Assembly (NCBI GenBank): GCA_951213105.1
Contig: OX578134.1
Span: forward strand, 136,313,293-136,377,292
Direction of reading: 5' to 3'
DNA length: 64,000 nucleotides
Source of the DNA: Amaurobius ferox
Taxonomy: Eukaryota > Arthropoda > Arachnida > Araneae > Amaurobiidae
In this document: one piece after another, positions 12,340 to 22,384 of the stretch
How positions within the stretch are numbered: the stretch's first letter is position 1
Layout: the number at the start of each line of letters is the position of its first letter
The notes under the pieces: generated by a model
The model's input: only the letters and a program-made list of their open reading frames with translations
Databases searched by the model: none
Told to the model about the DNA's origin: nothing
Position numbers and translations under genes: made by a program

Positions 12340-13400
12340 GTGTCCACCTCAATTTACTGTTATGATTTTTGTGGGAGTTTGTAAATGTAAATAATAAGGG
12401 CACTAAATCAAAGACCATATATTAAAGTTTATGCATTTCTAAAACTGATGTAAAATAAATGTAAAATGAGATTGAGTTTCTTAGATGTTAACAAGTTTTA
12501 CTTTGTAAATGGGCATCCAATTAGATCCACGGTGGGGTCTAACCAGGTGCTTTAGACGTGCCATAATTTGACACGGTAGATCATATAACTATTTACCTGT
12601 TTTATTCCGACTTAGCCCTCTAAACAACTCCATCGGAATATTTTCCCTACACTGTATACTATGTATGTAACAAAAATGAAATTGACGTTCTCTCCATCTC
12701 TGAACGTGTAAGATATTAAAATGAATATGACATTTTTAAAGTGAAGGGAAATGTAGCTTGCTGTTTTCAATAATGTTTACAGTGGTTAAAGAAACGGATA
12801 TAATAGTCTAATAATCGTGTTGATTTTTGGAAAGATAACGCCAATAAATGATTTGGGTTTAAGATGTTTTTAAACAACTTTTTCTCAAGTTGAATTCTGT
12901 TGTGCGAAAAATCAATATTATCTTATTCATTTTTATATTATGTCTTTGATCGCTTGAGACAAAATTAATCATGGTAACTGTAAATCATAATAATGTGATT
13001 ATATTTACAGGTGTTTGCATAATAAACAATTTTGGGATGGCGGAAGGAACCATTTTTCAGGACTATAATTCGAAATCAATTGCTAGTAAGCCGTAACCTA
13101 TCTCTCGAGCAGCATTACATTTCTAGCATTCATTCATTTCATTAAAACGTTTACCTTGATTTCATACTTTCCTTATAAATAACTATAATACTTGACATAA
13201 AACTGCAATTAGCTTATTGTGTGCGAAGCTTATTAGCTTAATTCACATGTTTATTATAGACATATCCGACTTCCTAATACTAAAGTATATGTAAAGTTCA
13301 AAGTCGATATGTTTATCTGAGCAGTATACCAAGGATTGTGTAGTCTTATGCAGCTGTTTTATATAAGAGTTTCATTCTCTTTGGTTACAATCCTTATTTA
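12340..13400. repeat. Copy of the receptor upstream region, without a receptor
   Basis: This block aligns with 16215-17400, upstream of the intact receptor, and with 19300-19753 plus 20540-21600. Shared landmarks are TGTCCACCTC, the ACACTGTATACTATGTATGT phrase, and TTTTCAATAATGTTTACAGT. No receptor coding sequence follows it, so this duplicate has either lost or never carried the gene. Confidence 0.7.
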
Positions 13401-13446
13401 CTTCTTATTAGTAAGTAGCCGCCTTCGGCGACCAGTCTGTTCGCTA

Positions 13447-13596
13447 CCCTTGAAAATTCTGACCGTACCAAACTCGCTGGTGCCATAACACCGTGGAGTT
13501 GATGTTGAGAACTAGACCATACCCTTGAAAATTCTGACCGTGGCAAACTTGCTGGCGCCATAACTCCGTGGAGTTGTGGTTGAGACCTAGACCATC
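13447..13596. repeat. 75-bp tandem duplication
   Basis: CCCTTGAAAATTCTGACCGT starts at 13447 and again at 13522, and the following bases match to GTTGAGAACTAGACCAT and its variant. The second copy runs straight into the SINE that follows, whose tail is related ('gttgagacctagacc'). Confidence 0.8.
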
Positions 13597-13860
13597 CGAC
13601 CTACCAGAAAGATGTAAGGTAACTATTTGGACGGCCAGGAAGTGCCACCCAATTTAGACCGGAACCCAGTGGGGGTGGTATCCACAGGGGCCGTCTTCCT
13701 TCCCCTACCATCAACCTCTCGGAAGGACTTACAGACCCACATGTTTAACGTGATCGTACTCCGCGTGAACACGGCGAGAGTTTTGGCAGTGGCGGGAATC
13801 GAACCCGGGCCTACCGAGTGCAATTCCCGCGCGCTAACCACTGGGCTACCGCGCCTTCCG
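13573..13860 (-). mobile_element. tRNA-derived SINE (family S), full length with tRNA head
   Basis: On the minus strand the head reads GGTAGCCCAGTGGTTAGCGC (box-A-like) and GGTTCGATTCC (box B, 13795-13805), followed by a body of about 190 bp and a tail that ends GGTCTAGGTCTCAAC. Related copies lie at 14276-14569, 14801-15026 and 50107-50317. The head is tRNA-like in both promoter boxes, so RNA polymerase III transcription is expected from family knowledge. The anticodon arm is not that of a functional tRNA. Confidence 0.85.
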
Positions 13861-14275
13861 CGACAATCTTCATAACTTTCTTTTTATTTATTTTTTTAGT
13901 TCTTCAGTGTTTAAGTTTTTTCATTGTGGTCCCAAGCAATGTTTTATGCATAGTTGATCTTTCTTGCTTTCATATATGGAGAAATGTAGACAAAGATTTA
14001 GCTATATTAGCCTGGCATCTGTGTGTCTCTGTTTCGGCCAATGTATGTACTAATTCAAACTGAAAAACTATCCCATGTAATTTTGTATTATTTGGTAAAG
14101 CTAGTTATATGACAGAGGTTAGTTTTTATATTGCCTTATATATGTAGTATATTTATCTTCAAAATTTGTTTATTTTGTAATATATTTTAAATTGAGTCAA
14201 ACTTTATTTACACGTGTTTTTCTTTGATATTTTTGCATCGGATTGTAAAATAGTTCATATAAGGCAGTTTTGTGT

Positions 14276-14569
14276 TGTTGTTGCTGTTGAGACCCAGACC
14301 GTCAGACCTACTAGAAAGGTGTACGGTAACTGTTTGGACGACCGGGAAGAGCCACCCAATTTAGACCGGAGACCTGTGGGAGAAGCATCCACAGGGATCG
14401 TATCCTCCTTCCCCTACAACCAGCCTAGCGGAAAGACTTACGGACCTACATGTTTAACATGATTGTACTCCGCGTGAACACGGCGGCAGTTTTGGCAGTG
14501 GCGGGATTCGAACCCGGGCCTACTGAGCTCAATTCCCGCGCGCTAACTACTGGGCTACTACGCCCTAGA
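14276..14569 (-). mobile_element. Family S SINE, full length
   Basis: The minus strand carries both boxes, AGCCCAGTAGTTAGCGC and GGTTCGAATCC, then the shared body. The tail ends GGTCTGGGTCTCAACAGC followed by AAC-type triplets. It is flanked by CAGTTTTGTGT at 14265-14275 and 14570-14580. Confidence 0.88.
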
Positions 14570-14800
14570 CAGTTTTGTGTGAAAAACCCAGACCACGCAA
14601 TTGACCCGAAGGCTTGCAGTAGCTATTTGTGTGGCCGGAGACAGTTTTGTGTTGAAGACCCAGACCGTCCGACAGTTTTGTGTCGAAAGCCCAGACCATC
14701 CGACTCATCCAAAGATATAGAGCAATTTAATGGATGGCCGGCGACAGTTTTGTGTAGAAAATGATCCTATGAAGTATGATCTATGGCGACAGTTTTGTGT

Positions 14801-15026
14801 TGTTGTTGTTGAGACCCAGACCGTCCGACCTACCAGAAAGGTGTAAGGTAACTGTATGGACGGCCGGGAAGTGCCACCCAATTTAGACCGGAACCCAGTG
14901 GGGGAGGCATCCACAGGGACCGTACCCTCCTTCCCCTACCACCAACCTCTCGGAAGGACTTACGGACCCACATGTTTAACGTGATCGTACTCCGCATGAA
15001 CACGGCGGCATTTGTGGTAGCGTCGA
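14801..15026 (-). mobile_element. Family S SINE lacking its tRNA head
   Basis: The body and tail match the full-length copies up to 'cacggcggca', after which the tRNA head is missing and unrelated bases (TTTGTGGTAGCGTCGA) intervene before the target repeat. 5' truncation is typical of LINE-driven retroposition. Confidence 0.85.
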
Positions 15027-15039
15027 CAGTTTTGTGTGT

Positions 15040-16214
15040 AATAGTTTCAAAAATGAAATTGCAATATTTGTTAAATTGTAAGTAGAAATACTGTAGTTTA
15101 AAAAAAGTTGTTGTTTGAGAGGTAAGTAATGTTGAAAAATGTTTTTATTCGTAAAAGTTTTATGAAATAATGTGTATATTTTAGGGAAATTTCAAATGGC
15201 AATTCTCAAATTTTGAAAAATTCCTGAGAATATTTGCATTTAATATTTGAGTTTTCGTAGTCGATGTGAATTTGTCTGGCCCAATTTTTTGAAGATTTAG
15301 TAGGTATATATTGCAACACGATTTCCCGCTTCCCCTATCTATTTCATAAACTTTCATTATTCCATATTCTTAATTATCATTCAAGTAATATTTTAACATT
15401 TCCATTTAAATATTATATGTGAATCCTATTTTATATTTCAAAGATAAAAATGACCACTTCCTTTTCTGTTTCTTAATTTGGAGCGAAGCGGATGACTGAA
15501 TTAATGGGAGATGCAAACCATTAAAAATAGTTTGATCCACATTTTGTGATTAACTGTTGTCCAGAGCCGTAGAAACATGTTGCCGACCAATTGCAAAACG
15601 AACGCAAAGTGTGAAATGAAGTGGAACTGTTGTATATAAATACTTCTAATAAAGTATAATTTTGTTTTGAGAATGTTTCTGTCTACCTCTTGTGCATCAG
15701 TGACTTATTTTTCGGTTTCTGCTTTTTTCAACCGTTCCAAAATCCAGAATGATGATACGAGTTTTCAATATACAATGCAAATAATACATATTATAAGATC
15801 ACCTCCATCTTTCCTGATCGTATTTGGAGAGAAGTATAACTCCCGTGCTTTTGTTTTCTCTTGTTCCCGAAATCTTGCAATGTTCGTCAGTTTTTCCCCA
15901 CTGAAGGTTGCAGAACTGGATTCCATTATAAAATCCGTGTATTTCCACCAGTGTCAGCATTATTTCTTTCAAAGTGATTAAAGTTCTTATTCGTTTTGCT
16001 GTTGAAAGCCACCTAGAATACATCTTTAAAGACGTCATGTTTTATTTAACGAGAGACAGCGGTGTCATATTAGATACTTTAACGTGGATTGGTTCTAACC
16101 ACCGAATTCAATGGGTTAAATGTTATCAATTGGGCTCCCGAACTTACAACAGAAGACGATGACTTGTATTTGCCTTTAAGTTTTTAAGCCTACAATGAAA
16201 TATTTAATAATAAT
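15040..16214. other. AT-rich stretch, no defensible gene
   Basis: Two overlapping open frames on opposite strands (15667-15981 and 15799-16038) cover a piece related to 7670-7900. Neither frame is kept in the other copy and no domain is recognised. The rest shows nothing. Confidence 0.45.
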
Positions 16215-17575
16215 TCGATGTCCACCTCGATTTCATATTATTTTTGTTCTGAGATTTTCAACAAGTATTAGTCACAAGGAAACAATATCCCACACCTTAT
16301 ATATAAAGTTTATATATTTTATGGCAATTTACGTAAAATAAAGATTGAACTTTTAAAATGTTAACAAGTTTCACTGTTATGTAAATATGTTACAGATTAG
16401 ACCCCAGACTTGGAGTCAATCCGGGAATATTTTGTTTCTCATAATTTGACATGTTAAATATATTTGTTACATTTTCAGCAAATTTTAGAATATTTTTATA
16501 ATCATGAAATAATATAACCTTACGGTGAGTAAAATATATATTTCTTTTCCAATCCATTTTGAAGCATGATGGATATTTTCTTTGTTTTATACGACTCTCT
16601 CATATACCGATTAAAATTTTGAAATCGATTTTTCGATTCCTTTGGAAAATTTCCTCTACACATTATACTATGTATATAGCGAAAAATAAATTGATTTCTC
16701 TTCATGTCTACACGTGCCAAATATTAAAAAAAATATGAAAATTCTAAAATAAAAATAAACGTAACATGTGGCTTTCAATAGTATCTACATCGGTTATTGA
16801 TTCTCTGCTTACAATAGAGAAATTGATATAATAGAATATTGATCCTGCGTCCTCTTTTGTAAAGATAATACCAAATAATCACATTTTACTTTTAACATGC
16901 TTCTCAATCAATGTTTCTTAAGTTGAAATATGTTGAACGTAGAAAACCAATTGTTAGAAGTCGGTAACCCATGGATCGAGTAGCACTGCAGTTCTTTCAC
17001 TCAAATCGCTCCCATATTTCATAAATAGGATTATTTTACCAAGATTTCGTGTTCTGATTATATATAGCCATCTGATTATATATAACGTTTGGTGTAAAAT
17101 TGCAATTGAAGTGTGTCAGAAGCTTATCTGTTTTAAGCAAGTTTTATTTTGGTTTATAAAGCGGATATTCTTACAATTAAGGATTTTTAAAAATAAAAAA
17201 ATACATAATATTCTTTGAGCAGCATCCTATGGACAGAGAATTCGGAATACGTGTACAACTTTGATATAAAAGTTTAATTCCATTTGTATCTAAATTTATG
17301 TACTTATTATTGGTAAAAGGTATTTAAAATTTACTTTTAATGATAATGTACTCTTTCTCTACATCAGGCTGATGTCGGCCTGTACGTAATTCTTGATAAA
17401 GCATAATTATCTCAAAACAGAACTATTGATTTCTCAGTTTATATAATTGAATATTTTGACCTAGGTTCCGAACTTTCAGAACAATTACGATACAAATTTG
17501 TTAAAATAACATATATCATAAGTGAGAAGCAATTAATTCATAATAAAATTACATGGTCTTGTTTATGGCATTAAA
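16215..17575 (+). promoter_or_regulatory. Duplicated upstream region of the receptor gene
   Basis: This 1.3-kb flank is related to 12340-13400 and to the split block 19300-22360, so it was duplicated together with receptor copies. An eight-codon upstream frame (ATG at 17553) ends with a TGA that overlaps the receptor's start codon as ATGA. Regulatory sites cannot be assigned from sequence alone. 'Promoter' is meant only as the region where it should lie. Confidence 0.45.
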
Positions 17576-18745
17576 ATGAACTCTTTAGAAACAAAAAATA
17601 TCTTGCAAAGACGAAATACAAGCTTTTGTAGTTCTGAAACTTCGGAAAAGCGAAGCAGTATAGGGAATGCCAAGAAAGTGTTCTCACCACTGAATTTTTA
17701 TCTGTGGTTACATGGCGTCGGTTTCACTGGAAAATGGAAATTTACAGCAAAACATTTTAAAGTCTGTGTGGTATCCTGTGTGCTTCTCATGTTATTCGAA
17801 GGGCCGATTGTTGTTCGATGGTATTTATCTTTTAGAAGTTCTACAGTAATGAATAAGAAAAGACTGTTCAAAATATTCATCGAATTATTTGAATTTCTTC
17901 AGAGATTTCTGCTATGTTATCAAAGGAAGAATTTTGAATGTATTTTGCATCAACTGTCAAGAATTGACTGCAATTTCGACGGTGGAAATACATTGAAATC
18001 AAGGAATGTTATTTTAGCATTTATTTTTGTAAATGACATAGTCACTCTTATTATAACTTCTTTGAACATTACCGGATTACCAATATTATCAAGTGATTTT
18101 AAAGACTATTATAATTTAGGCTCAATGCCTCCCTTTTTTACCATAATTATCAAATGTTCGAATATATTTGTCTACACGTGGGGTGCATCTACACCTGTTA
18201 CAGTTGTTTTGTTTTGCAGTCAGTGCTATGTTCTAAAACATGTTTTACTGGAATATAAGAAGAAATTAGCGGGAGGCTCACATGTGAATGTAGACCTTTA
18301 TATGAATATTTACGAGAAAATAACTGATTTGATAAACACCATGAACAACATTTTTCACGAGTTGTTGCTTACATTTTACATCGTTACGCTTGCTCAGGTA
18401 TTTTTGCAATCATACGTAATTGTATTAATTGGTAATGAATCAAAGTCTTATACAATATGTCGCTTAGTACTTTACAGTATATATTACGTTCGCTTTATCA
18501 TTGTATGCTATTCATCTTCTTCTATAATTAAATTAACCAGTGAAATTAAAGAGGTTGTTTACGGCGTTTACTGGGACAATCGTCGCTTTGTTTTAAAAGT
18601 TAAAGATCGATTCTTAGGATTCAAACTCCTCGGCACCATCGCAATTGACAAGAATCTAATTCTTTCTTCGACTGCTAACCTCATCACATATGGAATACTG
18701 ATCGCAACTTTCAATGCCAATAGTTCCAATGTTTATAATAATTAG
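17576..18745 (+). CDS. Gustatory-receptor-like seven-transmembrane protein
   Basis: This 389-aa single-exon frame has the size and pattern of arthropod gustatory receptors (usually about 370-450 aa), ligand-gated channels of chemosensory membranes. Hydrophobic segments lie near residues 60-80, 98-115, 144-165, 186-217 (probably two), 262-285, 293-313 and 360-379. Charged stretches sit between them (for example EYKKK 226-230). The family's most conserved element, the TY motif of the last segment, is seen as TYGILIATF at 371-379, although the usual Q before F is not present. The first ATG with the full amino-terminal region was chosen as start. A short upstream frame overlaps it by ATGA. It is the only intact copy in a local group with 1-105 and 22385-25085. 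The ligand is unknown. Assignment rests on topology and motif, not on a database search. Confidence 0.8.
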   Translation: MNSLETKNILQRRNTSFCSSETSEKRSSIGNAKKVFSPLNFYLWLHGVGFTGKWKFTAKHFKVCVVSCVLLMLFEGPIVVRWYLSFRSSTVMNKKRLFKIFIELFEFLQRFLLCYQRKNFECILHQLSRIDCNFDGGNTLKSRNVILAFIFVNDIVTLIITSLNITGLPILSSDFKDYYNLGSMPPFFTIIIKCSNIFVYTWGASTPVTVVLFCSQCYVLKHVLLEYKKKLAGGSHVNVDLYMNIYEKITDLINTMNNIFHELLLTFYIVTLAQVFLQSYVIVLIGNESKSYTICRLVLYSIYYVRFIIVCYSSSSIIKLTSEIKEVVYGVYWDNRRFVLKVKDRFLGFKLLGTIAIDKNLILSSTANLITYGILIATFNANSSNVYNN

Positions 18746-19280
18746 AAAAGACAACGTAATGTAAAATGCCCAAAGTAGCAATTTTGCATTTCCTGCAGAA
18801 ATTTAGTGTGGACGTTGCAGCAACATCTACAGGAAACAAAACTAACAGATGCCAGATAGATTCTAAAGTACTGGAACAGTTGCGCTTGAATTCCCCTCCC
18901 CCCCTTTTTTTGTTGCAATGTATGGAGCTGTAACCTTGGTACGCGAATTGAATCTAAAACAATTCGTCTCGCGTAGGCGTAGTAATCTAAGTAGCAATAT
19001 ACGTTGCAAAAAAGCCAGTGAAAAAGTTGCAGCAACGTTGCATATGAAGAAGAAATGCGAAGATGCGATAGGGGGTACATTCTACGGCAATATTATAGTT
19101 ACATTTACATATTTGCAACTTGCAACTGTTGCAATGTATGGGACTGCAATTTTAGTGAGCGAATGTGTGAAATTAAATAGACAGACTACATGTATCATCC
19201 ACCAAGCTAATATTCAACTTTCCAAACGTTACTCTGGAGTCTTACAATATACTCTATCTTTTAAAACTTCAACGCGCTGA
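18746..19280 (+). repeat. Degenerate 215-bp repeats after the intact receptor
   Basis: Two units are clear: GTTGCAATGTATGGAGCTGT at 18912 and GTTGCAATGTATGGGACTGC at 19127, 215 bp apart. Both can be read as VAMYG followed by a short hydrophobic stretch (AVTLV, TAILV). GACGTTGCAGCAAC near 18812 and GTTGCAGCAACGTTGC near 19027 mark the same units. They correspond to the repeats after the other two receptor copies. A frame at 18918-19280 is open across part of this but is not conserved elsewhere. Confidence 0.65.
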
Positions 19281-19299
19281 AAGTGGTTTCATTTTAGTT

Positions 19300-19753
19300 A
19301 ATTTTTAGACTAGATAATCATTATAAAATAGTGAAACTGAGCGATGAGTTGAAAATAGCTTTCATTTCTAATTCATTTTTAACCATCTTGTCAATATTTC
19401 ATCACCTTGTTTTATAAAACTCTCCCCTAAATCGATTGCAAATTTGAAATCGAATTGTCGAGTCCGTCAGAAATTTTCTCTACACATTATACTATATTCT
19501 TCAACTCCCCGCATGTGTCAGACATTAAAATGAATAGTATGCCATTTCTAAAGTAAATGGAGCATATGGCTTTCGATAGTATCTACATTGATTATTGATT
19601 CGCTGTTTACAATGGAGGAATGAATAAAATAATGTATAGATTCAGTGTCTATTTTGCAAATTAAACACTAAAATCTAATTTTAATTTAATATGCTTTTCA
19701 AGCAATATTTCTTAAGCTGCTTTCTGTTGAATACTGAAAAATCGTTAATTTTT
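19300..19753. repeat. Receptor upstream block, third copy, left part
   Basis: This piece aligns with 16420-16930 and 12600-12910 (ACACATTATACTATATTC, GGCTTTCGATAGTATCTACA). It is cut by X copy C and resumes at 20540. Confidence 0.7.
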
Positions 19754-20539
19754 TACTTTCCCTGCAATACATGGTAATGTATAGGGAAAGTATTGGAATC
19801 ATGTCGAAAATCGCAACTCGAGTTTTCGACGGATCTACACGTTTCGAGACCTCTAGAATACGAAAAAACTATTTTAGCGTGACGTCTGTGTGTGTCTGTG
19901 TGTCTGTCTGTCTGTCTGTGTCTCTGTCTGTGTGTCTGTCTGTCTGTCTGTGCAGATTTTGTATCCACTCTAATTAAAAAACTAATTGACCGAATTTCAT
20001 AAAATTTGGTAGGTAAGTCACTTGTGCACGAATCTGGTGCTGATTAGTTTTGGGTATGACTCGGGTTAAAGAACCCGCCTTTTTTGCGAAATGGCCCGCA
20101 AAAGCTTGTATCCACTCTAACTGAAAAACTAATGAACCGAATTTCACAAAATTTGGTAGATATGTCGCTTGTAGGCCACCCTGGTGCTGATTAGATTTTG
20201 GTATAATTCGAAAAAAAATAACCTGCCTTTTTTTGCAAAATGGCCTACAAAAATCATCAAAATCTAAACTTAAGAACTACGTATGCTCAAATATAGCCAT
20301 TAAATGCTTGTTTAATACATAATTTTTAGCAAAGAAAAGAATAAGATCAACCCCATTACACTAGGACTAGCCGTTCTCGAGATATTTTAGTTTTTCTTAT
20401 TTTTCCTACACCATTTTTGAAAATAAGTCCAGTTTTCAAATGAGAGCGAAAATTGAATTAAAAATTAATTAAATTTAATATAAATAAATAGAACGTGAAT
20501 ATAAGTCTGCAGGGAAAGTCATGTGCTGCCCACATCAGA
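19754..20539 (+). mobile_element. Repeat X, copy C (variant subfamily)
   Basis: It starts TACTTTCCCTGCAATACATG, folds back to TATAGGGAAAGT, and ends TGCAGGGAAAGTCATGTGC...CACATCAGA. The terminal arms differ from the main subfamily in the same way at both ends (CCCTGCA against TGCAGGG). The interior is largely different: GTCTGT microsatellite at 19885-19950 and two related pieces with ACCGAATTTCA. The paralogous block at 12890-12960 lacks it and shows the undisturbed site. Confidence 0.85.
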
Positions 20540-22384
20540 TTTTTATTCATTCTTATAATACGTCTAGATCGCTTGAGGCGATAGAAATTATAGAACTTGG
20601 AAAATAAAAATAGGATAACATTTTCATGTGTTTGCGCATAAAGCATTTTCTGTAGAAGAAACCATCTTGCAGCACCCTATTTGAGCGTTTCGCGAATTAT
20701 TTTTCAAGAAGTATTACAATTCTGCCTCTCATTTATTTGTTGCATCCTATAATCATCAGTAGTGGTTATGAATATTAGAAACAGGCAGATTTAATTAAAA
20801 ATTTAATTTATAAAAGTGATGTTCTCAATCGTATACAGTTCAAGTGCACGAATCAATGAACATTTATGATCAATGAACAATGAATGTAAGTGAAACTAGT
20901 AAAAGAAACACATCTGAAAATTACGCTAAATTCGAATGCTTACAATATCTGCAGGATTTGATGGAAAAGTTAAAAACATTCCATTTTACAAGTAATATTT
21001 TTTCTCATTATTCAATATTTTTAATCATGCAATGCGATTTGCTTCTATACAAAGTTTTCAGAATTATCTTCATTGATAATATTTTTTACGTTTACCGTTC
21101 ACAGTTATATTATTGGTTCTTTCAAAAACCTAAAGAAGGGCTGAACGAAAAGTACTGAAGATTTATTATAAATTGAAATATGCAAGAACACTTAAATTAA
21201 ATGATAGAGTAAAATTATGTTATATCAATTATTAGAATTTTATTTTAGTTACATTTCATTGTGTTAAAAGATTCTACAATATATTGAAGGCTGAATATTG
21301 TTGCCACTTTCTATAGAAAATATATATATTCGTTTATAAAAATTTTACTCAATAGCGCAGAAACTTACATGAAGAGTTTTACATCGTTGCAGATCTCTGG
21401 ATGTACTCAATAGTGCTGGTGCTATGATTAAAAGGGGCCGATTCTTGCTGTTGTCAATGTTTATCAAAATATTATATTTTCATTTTAAATAACTATAAAA
21501 TTTTGAATAAAACTGCAATTGACTTGTTTTGTAAGAAGGTTATCTTTTTTATGTGGATGTTTATAAGGGAAATAGATGATTTTATTATGATAAAGGATCT
21601 TGGTTCAAAGACAACAATATTCTGCAAGAAGAATCTCAAGGATAGGCTATTCTGAGTAATAAAACTCCTATATTGTATAAATTTTATGTTTGCTTACAAT
21701 TTTTATTTATTGATAATTATTATGATGTGTTTGGAATGGGTTTTAATAATTTGCTTCCCTTGATTTTGTCAGAAACCAATAGTAATAATTTTTAATTACG
21801 CCCGTTATAACTGGTTCCATCTTTCACTGAGCCATATGCCTGTGTAATTAATCGTGGATCATCGTATGAAAACAGAACTAATAGCAGATATTTTATATAA
21901 CCGTTTGATTCTGTTTGGTTTCAGTTTTTATTTATTCAGCATAATTATTTTGGAAATTTACTTTTAACGATAATGCAACTTTTCTCGGTTTTGACAGAAA
22001 CTATATTATTAAGATATCTTTAGATCCATAATAGTCTTTCTCTGTCTCTGATAGAGGTTCTTGTGGTTTTTGTGTAATTTTTATCAGATCAACGTCTTAA
22101 AACAGAACTGCAAGGGTGTTGTCATTTACTTCGTTATTTATATACTGGAATATCCGAACTTTATATGTAAAATTCGAAAACAATTTCGATTTTTCGAACA
22201 TTTTCAATTTTTCTGAAATAGCATACAATCAGAAATAGCATACAATACAGATAGCATACAATAGCATACAATACAGATAGCATACAAATAGCATACAATA
22301 CAGATTGATATTAATATAAGATAGACATTGATAATAATACATGATATTAATATAGATTCATATATATATATATAATCAATTTAG
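20540..22384. repeat. Receptor upstream block, third copy, right part
   Basis: It continues the duplicated flank (CGCTTGAGGC near 20570 against CGCTTGAGAC at 12950) and leads into the broken receptor at 22385. Further GATAATGCA and 'ctcggttttgacagaaac' phrases resemble 17340-17400. An internal stretch 22215-22310 repeats ATAGCATACAATACAG several times. The open frame 20880-21158 shows no known domain. Confidence 0.55.

Larger units (their letters stand above)
14265..15037 (-). mobile_element. Array of six SINE-type inserts at one 11-bp target
   Basis: CAGTTTTGTGT occurs seven times (14265, 14570, 14642, 14673, 14745, 14790, 15027). The six intervals hold minus-strand SINE pieces of very different length: 14276-14569 full length, 14581-14641 tail hairpin, 14653-14672 twenty bases of tail, 14684-14744 tail hairpin, 14756-14789 short and unclear, 14801-15026 lacking the tRNA head. 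All related pieces have their 3' tail on the left next to the 11-mer, and all six end on the right in GA before it. This is what repeated target-primed insertion into the same site with different 5' truncation would leave. Confidence 0.85.

Noticed and set aside
13790..13860. tRNA gene on the minus strand.
   Set aside because: The same head followed by the same body is repeated at 14276-14569, which marks a SINE.
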